9,081 bases of DNA from Propionibacteriales bacterium (lineage in GTDB: Bacteria; Actinomycetota; Actinomycetes; Propionibacteriales; Propionibacteriaceae), in assembly GCA_017882655.1 (NCBI GenBank), contig JADGPB010000073.1, positions 1-9,081 on the forward strand, given 5' to 3'. The position numbers were made by a program, and so were the translations under genes. The notes beneath the pieces were generated by a model. It did no database searches and was not told the DNA's origin. It saw nothing but the letters and a program-made list of their open reading frames with translations. Shown one piece after another: positions 1 to 6,447 of this stretch (position 1 is its first letter; every line of letters begins with the position of its first letter).

Positions 1-456
1 GCCCGGGCGCGCAAGGTGTCGCTCACCGTGTCCGACAAGGAGCCGGGCGAGGTGATCGGCGACGGTCCCCAGCTCATCGACGCCGTGGCGAACCTCATCG
101 CCAACGCCATCGCGTACAGCCATGAGGGCGCCCGAGTCGCCGTGACGTGCGCGCGACGCAAGAATGGTGACGACGAGGTGATCGAGATCGCGGTCACCGA
201 CAACGGCATCGGGATCGCCGACGCCGATCAGGAGCGGATCTTCGACCGGTTCTTCCGGGTCGACCCCGACCGGAGCCGAGCCTCTGGCGGTACCGGCCTC
301 GGCCTGTCGATCGTGAAGCTCGTCACCGAGGCGCACGCCGGGTCGGTGTCCGTATGGAGCAAAGTGGGCAGCGGGTCCACCTTCACTCTCAGGTTGCCGG
401 CGTTGATCTCGCCGGACCATCCCGCATCGAACAACGACCAGGAGGTCGCTTCATGA
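1..456 (+). CDS. senX3: Sensor histidine kinase, SenX3/PhoR type (3' part only)
   Basis: This is the C-terminal ATP-binding (HATPase_c) domain of a two-component sensor kinase; its 5' end lies outside the window. It autophosphorylates a histidine (upstream, not seen) and passes the phosphate to the regulator encoded next. Reading frame 1 is open from base 1 and encodes 151 residues. Visible boxes in order are the N box (NLIANAIAYS), G1 box (DNGIGI), F box (IFDRFFRVD) and G2 box (GGTGLGLSIVK), all intact, so the catalytic part looks functional. The stop TGA (454-456) overlaps the regulator's ATG, implying translational coupling. Naming it SenX3 rests on its partner, which closely resembles mycobacterial RegX3. 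The sensor domain that would confirm this is missing, so a general PhoR-type kinase is the alternative. Confidence 0.93.
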   Translation, partial: ARARKVSLTVSDKEPGEVIGDGPQLIDAVANLIANAIAYSHEGARVAVTCARRKNGDDEVIEIAVTDNGIGIADADQERIFDRFFRVDPDRSRASGGTGLGLSIVKLVTEAHAGSVSVWSKVGSGSTFTLRLPALISPDHPASNNDQEVAS

Positions 457-1130
457 CCCGTGTGCTGCTCGTCGAGGATGAGGAGAGCTACCGCGAAGCG
501 ACCTCGTACATGCTGCGCCGAGAGGGGTACGAGGTGGTGGCGACGGCCGACGGTCGTGCAGGCCTCGACGAGTTCGCCCGCGCCGGCGCGGACATCGTGC
601 TGCTCGACCTCATGCTGCCGGGACTTTCCGGGGTCGAGGTGTGCCGGCAGCTGCGGCAGAACTCGAGCGTGCCGGTGATCATGGTCACCGCCCGCGACTC
701 GGAGATCGACAAGGTGGTCGGGCTGGAGATCGGCGCCGACGACTACGTGACGAAGCCGTTCAGCCACCGCGAGCTGGTCGCGCGCATCCGGGCGGTGCTG
801 CGTCGTGGCCAGGACAACGAGCCGATCCCGGACGTGATCGAGGCCGGCCAGGTACGGATGAACGTCGAACGCCACGAGGTGACGCTCCACGCTGAGCCCG
901 TACGCCTCGCGCTCAAGGAGTTCGAGCTGCTCGAGATGTTCCTCCGCAACCCCGGCCGCGTGCTCACCCGTGGCCAGCTCATCGACCGCGTCTGGGGCTC
1001 CGACTACTTCGGCGACACCAAGACGCTCGACGTCCACGTGAAGCGGCTGCGAGCCAAGCTCGAGGCCGACCCTGCCAACCCGGTGCTGTTCGTGACGGTA
1101 CGAGGTCTCGGCTACAAGCTGGACGCGTAG
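453..1130 (+). CDS. regX3: Two-component response regulator RegX3 (OmpR/PhoB family)
   Basis: DNA-binding response regulator of 225 residues, the usual OmpR/PhoB length. The receiver domain (about 1-115) has the acidic pair E8/D9, phospho-acceptor D52 in LLDLMLPG, switch residue T79 and K101 in the TKPF motif. The C-terminal winged helix (about 130-225) contains LKEFELLE, RVLTRGQLIDRVWG and recognition-helix region TLDVHVKRLRAKLE, ending in VTVRGLGYKLDA. The segment VPVIMVTARDSEIDKVVGL and the C-terminus match what I remember of Mycobacterium RegX3, which with SenX3 controls the phosphate-starvation response. The ATG at 453 is chosen because it overlaps the kinase stop (ATGA) and has GGAGG at 441-445, seven bases upstream; an open frame further upstream lies inside the kinase gene. 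The phosphate role is inferred from family; no phosphate gene is visible here. Confidence 0.96.
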   Translation: MTRVLLVEDEESYREATSYMLRREGYEVVATADGRAGLDEFARAGADIVLLDLMLPGLSGVEVCRQLRQNSSVPVIMVTARDSEIDKVVGLEIGADDYVTKPFSHRELVARIRAVLRRGQDNEPIPDVIEAGQVRMNVERHEVTLHAEPVRLALKEFELLEMFLRNPGRVLTRGQLIDRVWGSDYFGDTKTLDVHVKRLRAKLEADPANPVLFVTVRGLGYKLDA

Positions 1131-1178
1131 CGGCTCGGGGTTGCCGTCCAGGCCGCGACCCTCTGCCAGACTGAGCCG
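1131..1178 (+). repeat. Inverted-repeat spacer between regX3 and tatD
   Basis: The whole 48-bp spacer is bounded by a perfect inverted repeat, CGGCTC (1131-1136) and GAGCCG (1173-1178). Inside it GGGTTG (1138-1143) can pair with CGACCC (1156-1161) with one G-U wobble. The transcript could fold into a nested stem-loop with a bulge on its 3' side, running from just after the regX3 stop to just before the tatD GTG. No T-run follows, so it is not a classical terminator. It could attenuate read-through, protect the senX3-regX3 mRNA 3' end, or be chance pairing in GC-rich DNA. Confidence 0.25.
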
Positions 1179-2036
1179 GTGATCTCTCCCGAGACGTGGG
1201 GCATGCCGGAACTGCCCGAGCCGCTCCCGTACTCGGTCGTCGACGCCCACACCCATCTGGCCTCGGTGACGGAGCGGGTGGGCATGCCGGTGGAGGCGAA
1301 CCTGGAGCTGGCTCGCCAGGTCGGCGTCGAGCGCCTCGTTGACGTCGGCTGGGACGTCGCCAGCTCGCTCCGGTGCGTCGAGAACGCGGCGAACCACCCC
1401 CGGGTGGTCGCGAACGTGGCGCTGCACCCGAACGACGTCGCGCGACACCCCGAGCTCGTCGAGGCGGGGCTCGCCGAGATCGAGCGGTTGGCGAATCTCG
1501 GCCCGCACGTACGTGGCGTGGGCGAGACCGGCCTGGACTACTTCCGTACTCGCGACCCCGGCGACCAGGCCCTTCAGCGGGACGCGTTCGCCGCGCACAT
1601 CGCGATCGCACGGTCGGCCGGCGTCACGCTCGTCATCCACGACAGGGACGCGCACGAGGACGTGCTCGACGTGCTCGCTGCGCACGAGCTGCCCGACCGG
1701 GTCGTCATGCACTGCTTCTCCGGCGACGCCGACTTCGCGCGACGCTGCGTCGAACGGGGCTTCTGGCTGTCCTACCCGGGCGTCATCACGTACAACGCGA
1801 ACGCCCACCTGCGCGAGGCGCTCGCGGCGACGCCGCGCGAGAAGGTGCTGGTGGAGACCGACGCGCCGTACCTCACGCCGGTGCCGGCGCGCGGCAAGCC
1901 CAACGCGTCGTACCTGGTCGCCCACACCGTACGGTTCGTGGCCGACCAGCGCGGCTGGGACCTGGGCGAAGCCTGCCAGCAGCTCACCGCCAACACGTTC
2001 GAGGCGTTCGGCGGGTCGTGGGGCGACGATGGCTGA
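1179..2036 (+). CDS. tatD: TatD-family metal-dependent hydrolase / deoxyribonuclease
   Basis: TatD-type TIM-barrel hydrolase of 285 residues; family members are cytoplasmic divalent-metal 3'-5' exonucleases linked to DNA repair and quality control. Metal ligands expected for the family are all present: H24 and H26 in VDAHTHLA, E116 in GVGETGLDYF, H154 in VIHDRDA, H178 in MHCFSG and D228 in VETDAPYL. The GTG at 1179 is used because it leaves about 20 residues before the DAHTH motif, as I recall for actinobacterial homologues; ATG at 1203 is an alternative and neither has a good Shine-Dalgarno. The gene follows regX3 by 48 bp and overlaps rsmA by 8 bp, so it probably heads a tatD-rsmA-ispE operon. 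In many actinobacteria rpfB lies between tatD and rsmA; here it does not. Confidence 0.93.
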   Translation: MISPETWGMPELPEPLPYSVVDAHTHLASVTERVGMPVEANLELARQVGVERLVDVGWDVASSLRCVENAANHPRVVANVALHPNDVARHPELVEAGLAEIERLANLGPHVRGVGETGLDYFRTRDPGDQALQRDAFAAHIAIARSAGVTLVIHDRDAHEDVLDVLAAHELPDRVVMHCFSGDADFARRCVERGFWLSYPGVITYNANAHLREALAATPREKVLVETDAPYLTPVPARGKPNASYLVAHTVRFVADQRGWDLGEACQQLTANTFEAFGGSWGDDG

Positions 2037-2892
2037 CGCTCCGGTCCGGTCGGGCCTGCTCGACCCCCGCACCATCCGAGCTCTCGCCGCCGAGCTCGAC
2101 CTTCACCCCAGCAAGCAGCGCGGCCAGAACTTCGTCATCGACCCCAACACCGTGCGCCGGATCGTGGCGCTCGCGGGTGTGCAGCCGAACGAGGTCGTGC
2201 TCGAGGTGGGTCCGGGCCTCGGGTCGTTGACGCTCGGTCTGCTGGAGGCCGGCGCGAACGTCACGGCGGTCGAGATCGAGTCGTCCTTGGCTGCACGACT
2301 GGAACGTACGGTCTCGGAGCGGCTCCCCGATGCGGCTGACCGGCTGACCGTGCTCGAGGCCGACGCGTTGCGCATCACCGAGCTCGACCCGCTGCCGACC
2401 AGGGTGGTCGCCAACCTCCCGTACAACATCTCCGTCCCGGTCATCCTTCATCTCCTCGCGACGTTCCCCAGCATCACGTCGGGCCTCGTCATGGTGCAGC
2501 TCGAGGTCGCGGACCGGCTCGTCGCGCCGCCCGGGAACAAGGTGTACGGGACGCCGTCGGCGAAGCTCGCCTGGTACGCGTCGTCGGCGCGCGTCGGCAC
2601 CGTACCTGCCACTGTCTTCTGGCCCGCGCCCAACGTCGAGTCGGGTCTCGTGGCGTTCACGCGCCGCGAGCCGCCGGCCACCGTCGACAGGCAGACCGTC
2701 TTCGATGTCGTCGACGCCGCCTTCGGGCAGCGGCGCAAGATGCTGCGCTCGGCGTTGTCCGGGGTGTTCGGGTCCTCCGCCGACGCCTCGGAGGCGCTGC
2801 TGCGTGCCGGAATCGATCCCACCCGACGCGGCGAGACGCTCACGATCGAGGAGTTCGCGGCGATCGTCCCGCACCTGCCCTCGGAGCTCTGA
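2029..2892 (+). CDS. rsmA: 16S rRNA (adenine1518-N6/adenine1519-N6)-dimethyltransferase RsmA (KsgA)
   Basis: SAM-dependent enzyme that dimethylates two adjacent adenines in the 3'-terminal hairpin of 16S rRNA late in small-subunit assembly; its loss classically gives kasugamycin resistance. The 287 residues match the family length. Visible motifs are RGQNFVID (31-38) at the N-terminus, SAM-binding motif I EVGPGLGSLT (59-68), acidic VEIE (81-84), catalytic motif IV NLPYN (129-133), and VFWPAPNVESGLVAF (196-210) followed by AFGQRRKMLR in the C-terminal domain. The ATG at 2029 lies inside the end of tatD (8-bp overlap), suggesting coupled translation. The longer open frame upstream is a shadow of tatD. 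It is followed after 23 bp by ispE, the order seen in many actinobacteria. Confidence 0.97.
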   Translation: MADAPVRSGLLDPRTIRALAAELDLHPSKQRGQNFVIDPNTVRRIVALAGVQPNEVVLEVGPGLGSLTLGLLEAGANVTAVEIESSLAARLERTVSERLPDAADRLTVLEADALRITELDPLPTRVVANLPYNISVPVILHLLATFPSITSGLVMVQLEVADRLVAPPGNKVYGTPSAKLAWYASSARVGTVPATVFWPAPNVESGLVAFTRREPPATVDRQTVFDVVDAAFGQRRKMLRSALSGVFGSSADASEALLRAGIDPTRRGETLTIEEFAAIVPHLPSEL

Positions 2893-2915
2893 GCGCGCAA
2901 GGTAGGTTCGGACGG

Positions 2916-3845
2916 GTGGAGTCGAGCGAGTTGGACGGGGCCGTACGGGTCCAGGTGCCGGGCAAGGTGAACCTCGCCCTGTCCGTCTCACCCAGGAGAC
3001 CGGACGGCTATCACGACCTCACCACGCTGTTCATGGCGGTGTCGCTGTACGACATCCTCACGGCGACGCCCGCGCGAAGGGGACGCCTCAGCGTGGCTGT
3101 CGCCGGTGAGGGCGCCGACCAGGTGCCGCGCGACATGTCGAACCTGGCGCTCAAGGCGGCTGACCTGCTGCGCGCGCGGTACGGCGTGGCGGAGCTCGGC
3201 GCACATCTCTCGATCGAGAAGCGGATCCCCGTCGCCGGCGGGATGGCCGGCGGATCGGCGGACGCCGCCGGCGCGCTGCTGGCGTGCTCGGTGCTGTGGG
3301 GGCTGGATGTCGACCAGCCGGAGCTCATGGAGCTCGCGGCAGAGCTGGGCAGCGACGTGCCGTTCTCGCTGATGGGCGGGTGCGCACTGGGGACCGGCCG
3401 CGGCGAACAGCTGGCGCCCGCGTTGTGCAAGGGGACGTACGAGTGGGTGTTCGCGCTCGCGCATGGCGGACTCTCGACGGCGAAGGTGTTCGCCGACTAC
3501 GACGTGTACAGCGCCGCCTCCACGACGCCGCGCCTGATCATCGACGGTCTCATGACGGGTCTGGCCTCGCATGACCTGCAGGCTGTACGGAACGGGATGT
3601 GCAACGACCTGGAGCACTCGGCGATCAGGCTCCACCCGCCGATCCTCGAGACGCTCGAGGAAGGGCTGAACATCGGCGGCGTCACCTCGATCGTCAGCGG
3701 CTCGGGCCCGACCGTGGCCTTCCTGTGCGCTGACGAGGACGACGCCGTCGAGCTGTCCGTCGGGTTGAGCTCGTTCCCTTCGGTCCGCGCCGTCCTCCGC
3801 GCGAGAGGCCCGGTATCGGGCGCCCGCGTCCTCAGCGCCAGCTGA
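2916..3845 (+). CDS. ispE: 4-diphosphocytidyl-2-C-methyl-D-erythritol kinase IspE
   Basis: GHMP-family kinase of the MEP (non-mevalonate) isoprenoid pathway. It phosphorylates CDP-methylerythritol with ATP on the way to IPP and DMAPP, which feed undecaprenyl carriers, quinones and other isoprenoids. The 309 residues show substrate-site PGKVNLAL with K17, the PDGYHDL motif, the glycine-rich ATP loop PVAGGMAGGSADAAGA (105-120), LGSDVPF with the expected catalytic D147, and the C-terminal GHMP motif SGSGPTVAF (261-269). It starts at GTG 2916, preceded by a weak AAGGTAGG at 2899-2906, 23 bp after rsmA. It appears to be the last gene of the tatD-rsmA-ispE unit. The 76 bp downstream before the marR start contain no convincing terminator. 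Confidence 0.96.
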   Translation: MESSELDGAVRVQVPGKVNLALSVSPRRPDGYHDLTTLFMAVSLYDILTATPARRGRLSVAVAGEGADQVPRDMSNLALKAADLLRARYGVAELGAHLSIEKRIPVAGGMAGGSADAAGALLACSVLWGLDVDQPELMELAAELGSDVPFSLMGGCALGTGRGEQLAPALCKGTYEWVFALAHGGLSTAKVFADYDVYSAASTTPRLIIDGLMTGLASHDLQAVRNGMCNDLEHSAIRLHPPILETLEEGLNIGGVTSIVSGSGPTVAFLCADEDDAVELSVGLSSFPSVRAVLRARGPVSGARVLSAS

Positions 3846-3921
3846 AAGGCGACGCAATCTCCGTGTGCTCACAGCCATCAGCCGTGGGCCTCGTGCACCC
3901 ATGCCTTCGGGGGGTGGCAAT

Positions 3922-4455
3922 ATGGCGGCCATGAGTCAGGCACCCGAGCGACGCGACGAGGTCGATGAGATCGTCGCCGCGTGGCGGCGGGAACGGCCTG
4001 ACCTCCAGGTCGAAGTCATGCAGGTCCTCAGTCGCGTGAGCCGGATCGCGAGCCGTCACGCCACCACTCGCGACGCGGCGTTCGCAGGGCACGGGCTGGG
4101 AGCGTTCGAGTTCGACGTGCTGGCGGCGCTCCGGCGCTCGGGCAAGCCGTACCAGCTGACGCCCGGGGAGCTGTCCCGATCGACCCACGTCACCAGCGGC
4201 ACGATGACGCACCGCATCGCCCGCCTCGTCGAGCGCGAGCTCGTGAGGCGCGACCACCACCCCAGCGACGGCCGGGCCGCGATCGTGTCGCTGACCGCTA
4301 CGGGCCTGGCCGTGGTCGATGCCGCTCTATCGGATCTGCTCCTCTCCGAGGAACGACTGCTCGCCGACATACCTGGACGGGATCGCGCGCAGCTGGCCAC
4401 GTTGCTGCGGGCCATGCTGCTGTCGGTCGCCGACGAGCAGGAGCCGTCCGTCTGA
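3922..4455 (+). CDS. MarR-family winged-helix transcriptional regulator
   Basis: Predicted 177-residue dimeric DNA-binding repressor. The N-terminal helices (about 10-60) include DEVDEIVAAWRRERPDL, followed by a winged helix (about 62-130) with FEFDVLAALRRSG, a recognition-helix region THVTSGTMTHRIARL and the wing HHPSDGRAAIVSLTATG carrying the conserved D-x-R. A C-terminal dimerisation helix follows. ATG 3922 is chosen because a G-rich Shine-Dalgarno-like run lies about 8 bases upstream; the frame stays open back to GTG 3865, and ATG 3931 is also possible. It lies 76 bp after ispE on the same strand and converges on an MFS transporter gene. MarR proteins often control nearby transporters in response to small aromatic ligands, so it may regulate that transporter, but no operator is evident. 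Confidence 0.9.
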   Translation: MAAMSQAPERRDEVDEIVAAWRRERPDLQVEVMQVLSRVSRIASRHATTRDAAFAGHGLGAFEFDVLAALRRSGKPYQLTPGELSRSTHVTSGTMTHRIARLVERELVRRDHHPSDGRAAIVSLTATGLAVVDAALSDLLLSEERLLADIPGRDRAQLATLLRAMLLSVADEQEPSV

Positions 4456-4464
4456 CGCTCAGAC
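4450..4464. terminator. Perfect hairpin between convergent marR and MFS genes
   Basis: GTCTGA-CGC-TCAGAC is a perfect 6-bp inverted repeat with a 3-base loop. It starts inside the last marR codons, contains that gene's TGA stop (4453-4455), and ends 5 bp before the stop of the oppositely oriented transporter gene. Only 14 bp separate the two stops, so both transcripts would carry the hairpin near their 3' ends. There is no T-tract on either side, so a bidirectional intrinsic terminator of the T-less type is plausible but unproven. Confidence 0.4.
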
Positions 4465-4469
4465 AGCCA

Positions 4470-5642
4470 TCACCGGCCAGCGGTCGGCCGTTCCCCTGCC
4501 CGCAGGATCTGGGCACCGAAGAGGATGGCGACCGCGAGAGCGGCGGGTAGGAACATCGTGTGCTGGATCCCGACGCCGTGCACGAGCCAGCCGATGACGG
4601 CCGGGCCGGCGAGGATGGACGTGAACCCGAACGACACCGTCACGGCGAGGCCGCGGGCACCGGCGAGGTAGCCGGCCGCCGCGTACACCTGGGGCGCGAT
4701 GATGCCGATCCCCAGCCCGACGAGCGCCCAGCCCAGCAGCACGAGGGGGAGCGTGGACAGCGTCGCGGTGAGCACGAAGCCGATCGCGGCCGTGACGGAG
4801 CCGACGCGTACCACCCAGACCCGCCCTACCTTCGCGACGATCGCGTCGCCGGCGAACCGGATGATCATCATGCAGCCGGAGACCATCGTCACGCCGAGCG
4901 CGCCGATTCCCGGTGACACGTGCGCGACGTCGGTGACGTGGAGGGCCGACCAGTCGATACCCGTACCCTCGCTCAGCCCGAACCCCATGCTCATCACGCC
5001 GAGCAGATAGATCGCGCGCGGCAGCTTGGCCTTGACCGGCCGCTCGCCCCGTTCGCCCTGCTCGTGATGACCGACGGCCGACGGGACGATCCGCAGGCCC
5101 ACGAGCAACGCCACGACCCCCAGCCCTGCGGTCATGAGTCCCGCAGTGAGGACCAGACCTGCACCCGGGGTGATGATCGCCGCGACGAGGACCACACCGC
5201 TGCCGATGAGCTGGCCGAGCGACCACGTGCCGTGGATACGGCTCATCACCGGGTAGAAGCGGGCCCGCTCCACCTCGACGGCCAGGGTATTCATCGCGAC
5301 GTCGAGGAAGCCGTTGCCGAGCCCGATCACGGCGACACCGCAGAGCAGGACGGCGTAGATCGGCGCGAGGCCGACGATGAGCGACCCGGAGGCCAGGACG
5401 GGGATGGCCGCGAGGCACACCCGCCGCAGACCGAGCCTGTCGCTGATCCGCCCTGCGAGCTGCTGGCCGACGATGGCGCTGAGGCCGAGGGTGAGCAGCG
5501 CGACCGTGACGGTGACCTCGGTGAGGCCGAGGCGAAGGCGGAGCCCGGGCAGCGAGGCTGCGTACGTGGCGACGGTCGCGCCGTTGATCATGAACAGCAG
5601 TGCCACTCCGAGGACGGCCCGCGTCCGGAGCAGGTGACTCAC
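4470..5642 (-). CDS. Major facilitator superfamily transporter, YbjJ-like
   Basis: Predicted 12-helix inner-membrane carrier of 390 residues. The first helix covers about residues 9-31. Motif A appears in the 2-3 loop as GRISDRLGLRR (64-74) and in weaker form in the second half as IRFAGDAIVAKVGR (261-274). A charged cytoplasmic linker (about 185-208, with HHEQGERGERP) separates the halves. The segments PVMSRIHGTWSLG and GLSEGTGIDWSAL resemble positions I remember in E. coli YbjJ and relatives, often annotated as efflux permeases; the substrate is unknown. The GTG start at 5642 overlaps the stop of the upstream tetR gene by GTGA and has GGGAG about 9 bases upstream, so it is translationally coupled to tetR. 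The C-terminus converges with marR. Confidence 0.9.
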   Translation of the reverse strand: MSHLLRTRAVLGVALLFMINGATVATYAASLPGLRLRLGLTEVTVTVALLTLGLSAIVGQQLAGRISDRLGLRRVCLAAIPVLASGSLIVGLAPIYAVLLCGVAVIGLGNGFLDVAMNTLAVEVERARFYPVMSRIHGTWSLGQLIGSGVVLVAAIITPGAGLVLTAGLMTAGLGVVALLVGLRIVPSAVGHHEQGERGERPVKAKLPRAIYLLGVMSMGFGLSEGTGIDWSALHVTDVAHVSPGIGALGVTMVSGCMMIIRFAGDAIVAKVGRVWVVRVGSVTAAIGFVLTATLSTLPLVLLGWALVGLGIGIIAPQVYAAAGYLAGARGLAVTVSFGFTSILAGPAVIGWLVHGVGIQHTMFLPAALAVAILFGAQILRAGERPTAGR

Positions 5643-6319
5643 TGGAGATGACTCCCGGGATCGGCGAGGTGGCCGGCTTCGTCGGACAGGTGGAACTCCT
5701 TGCCGAGGTTGTGCATGCCGTTCCAGGCGAGGTTCACGAGGTGGGTCGCCACCTCAGCCTTGCCCAGCTGGGGGTTGTCGAGCCACCACTGACCGGTCAT
5801 CGAGACCATGCCGGTCAACGCCTGCGCGTACAGCGGAGCCGCCTTGGGGTCGAGCCCTCGGTGCAGGAACACCGCTCCCAGCAGGTCTTGGACCCGAGTG
5901 ACGATGTCGGCGAGGATGCTGCCGTACGACCCACCGGTCTGGCCGCCCGTACGGTCCCTGGTGAGGATGCGGAATCCCTCTGGGCATGACTCGATGTAGT
6001 CCAGCAAAGCCATCGTCCCGAGCTCGATCAGGCGTCGCGACCCGGCGTGCGGCGTCATGAGCGCCTCGCGGATCGCGGTGTGGAGCGTCTGGACCTCGCG
6101 GTCTACGACCACCGCGTACAGCCCTTCCTTGCCGCCGAAGTGCTCGTACACGACGGGTTTGGAGACCTCGGCCCTCGCGGCGATGTCCTCGACACTCGTA
6201 CCGTCGAAGCCTTTCTCGGCGAACGCGGAACGTGCTACCCCTACGAGCTGGTCCCTACGCTGGGCCCCGGCCATCCGGATCCGGCCGCGGCGTGCGCGGG
6301 ACTGTTCGCTGTGAGGCAC
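5639..6319 (-). CDS. TetR-family transcriptional regulator
   Basis: Predicted repressor of 226 residues from the chosen start. The N-terminal helix-turn-helix (about 25-66) reads MAGAQRRDQL, SAFAEKGFDGTSVEDIAARA and VSKPVVYEHFGGKEGLY, typical of TetR proteins. The ligand/dimer domain includes LLDYIESCPEGFRIL and MTGQWWLDN. The start is uncertain: GTG 6319 keeps the basic RARRGRIRMAGAQRR stretch that I recall before the domain in actinobacterial homologues; TTG 6355 and ATG 6274 are alternatives, and none has a well-spaced Shine-Dalgarno. It overlaps the MFS gene by 4 bp, so it likely controls that transporter and itself. It is divergent from the aminotransferase, so it could also act there. 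The ligand is unknown. Confidence 0.9.
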   Translation of the reverse strand: MPHSEQSRARRGRIRMAGAQRRDQLVGVARSAFAEKGFDGTSVEDIAARAEVSKPVVYEHFGGKEGLYAVVVDREVQTLHTAIREALMTPHAGSRRLIELGTMALLDYIESCPEGFRILTRDRTGGQTGGSYGSILADIVTRVQDLLGAVFLHRGLDPKAAPLYAQALTGMVSMTGQWWLDNPQLGKAEVATHLVNLAWNGMHNLGKEFHLSDEAGHLADPGSHLQ

Positions 6320-6326
6320 CCCCTCA
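6312..6326. promoter_or_regulatory. Inverted repeat over the tetR start region (possible operator or RNA hairpin)
   Basis: TGAGG-CACCC-CCTCA is a perfect 5-bp inverted repeat with a 5-base centre. On the minus strand that centre contains the GTG start codon chosen for tetR (6319). A TetR dimer could bind it as an autoregulatory operator, or the tetR mRNA could fold it and hide the start codon. It is shorter than most TetR operators and may be chance. Confidence 0.25.
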
Positions 6327-6388
6327 GTCTGGCCTTGCCTGTGAGTCTGCGCCAACGCGGGGCGCGTACCGAGCCGCCGCGGAAACCC

Positions 6389-6419
6389 CTGAGCTCGTGC
6401 CGGTGAGCGCCGATATGCT
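6389..6419 (+). promoter_or_regulatory. Candidate promoter of the aminotransferase gene
   Basis: The hexamer TATGCT (6414-6419) fits the actinobacterial -10 pattern TAnnnT, and CTGAGC (6389-6394) is a weak -35 match at 19-bp spacing. A transcript starting around 6426 would leave a leader of about 20 bases carrying GAAAGGA (6434-6440), 7 bases before ATG 6448. The position in the divergent region supports it; the -35 is poor. Confidence 0.35.
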
Positions 6420-6447
6420 GCCCTACACCACGCGAAAGGACCCCGTG

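Noticed and set aside
1339..2028. N-terminal extension of rsmA through tatD
   Set aside because: The extra 230 residues are an Arg/Ser/Thr-rich shadow of tatD, and the rsmA family motifs begin just after ATG 2029.
228..2075. Long minus-strand open frame (615 codons) opposite regX3 and tatD
   Set aside because: Its translation is Arg/Val/His-rich low-complexity without a domain, as expected antisense to high-GC genes; regX3 and tatD on the plus strand have intact family motifs.
4459..5418. Minus-strand open frame overlapping the MFS gene
   Set aside because: Arg/Pro-rich, no membrane segments; the alternative frame 4470-5642 has clear transporter helices and motif A.
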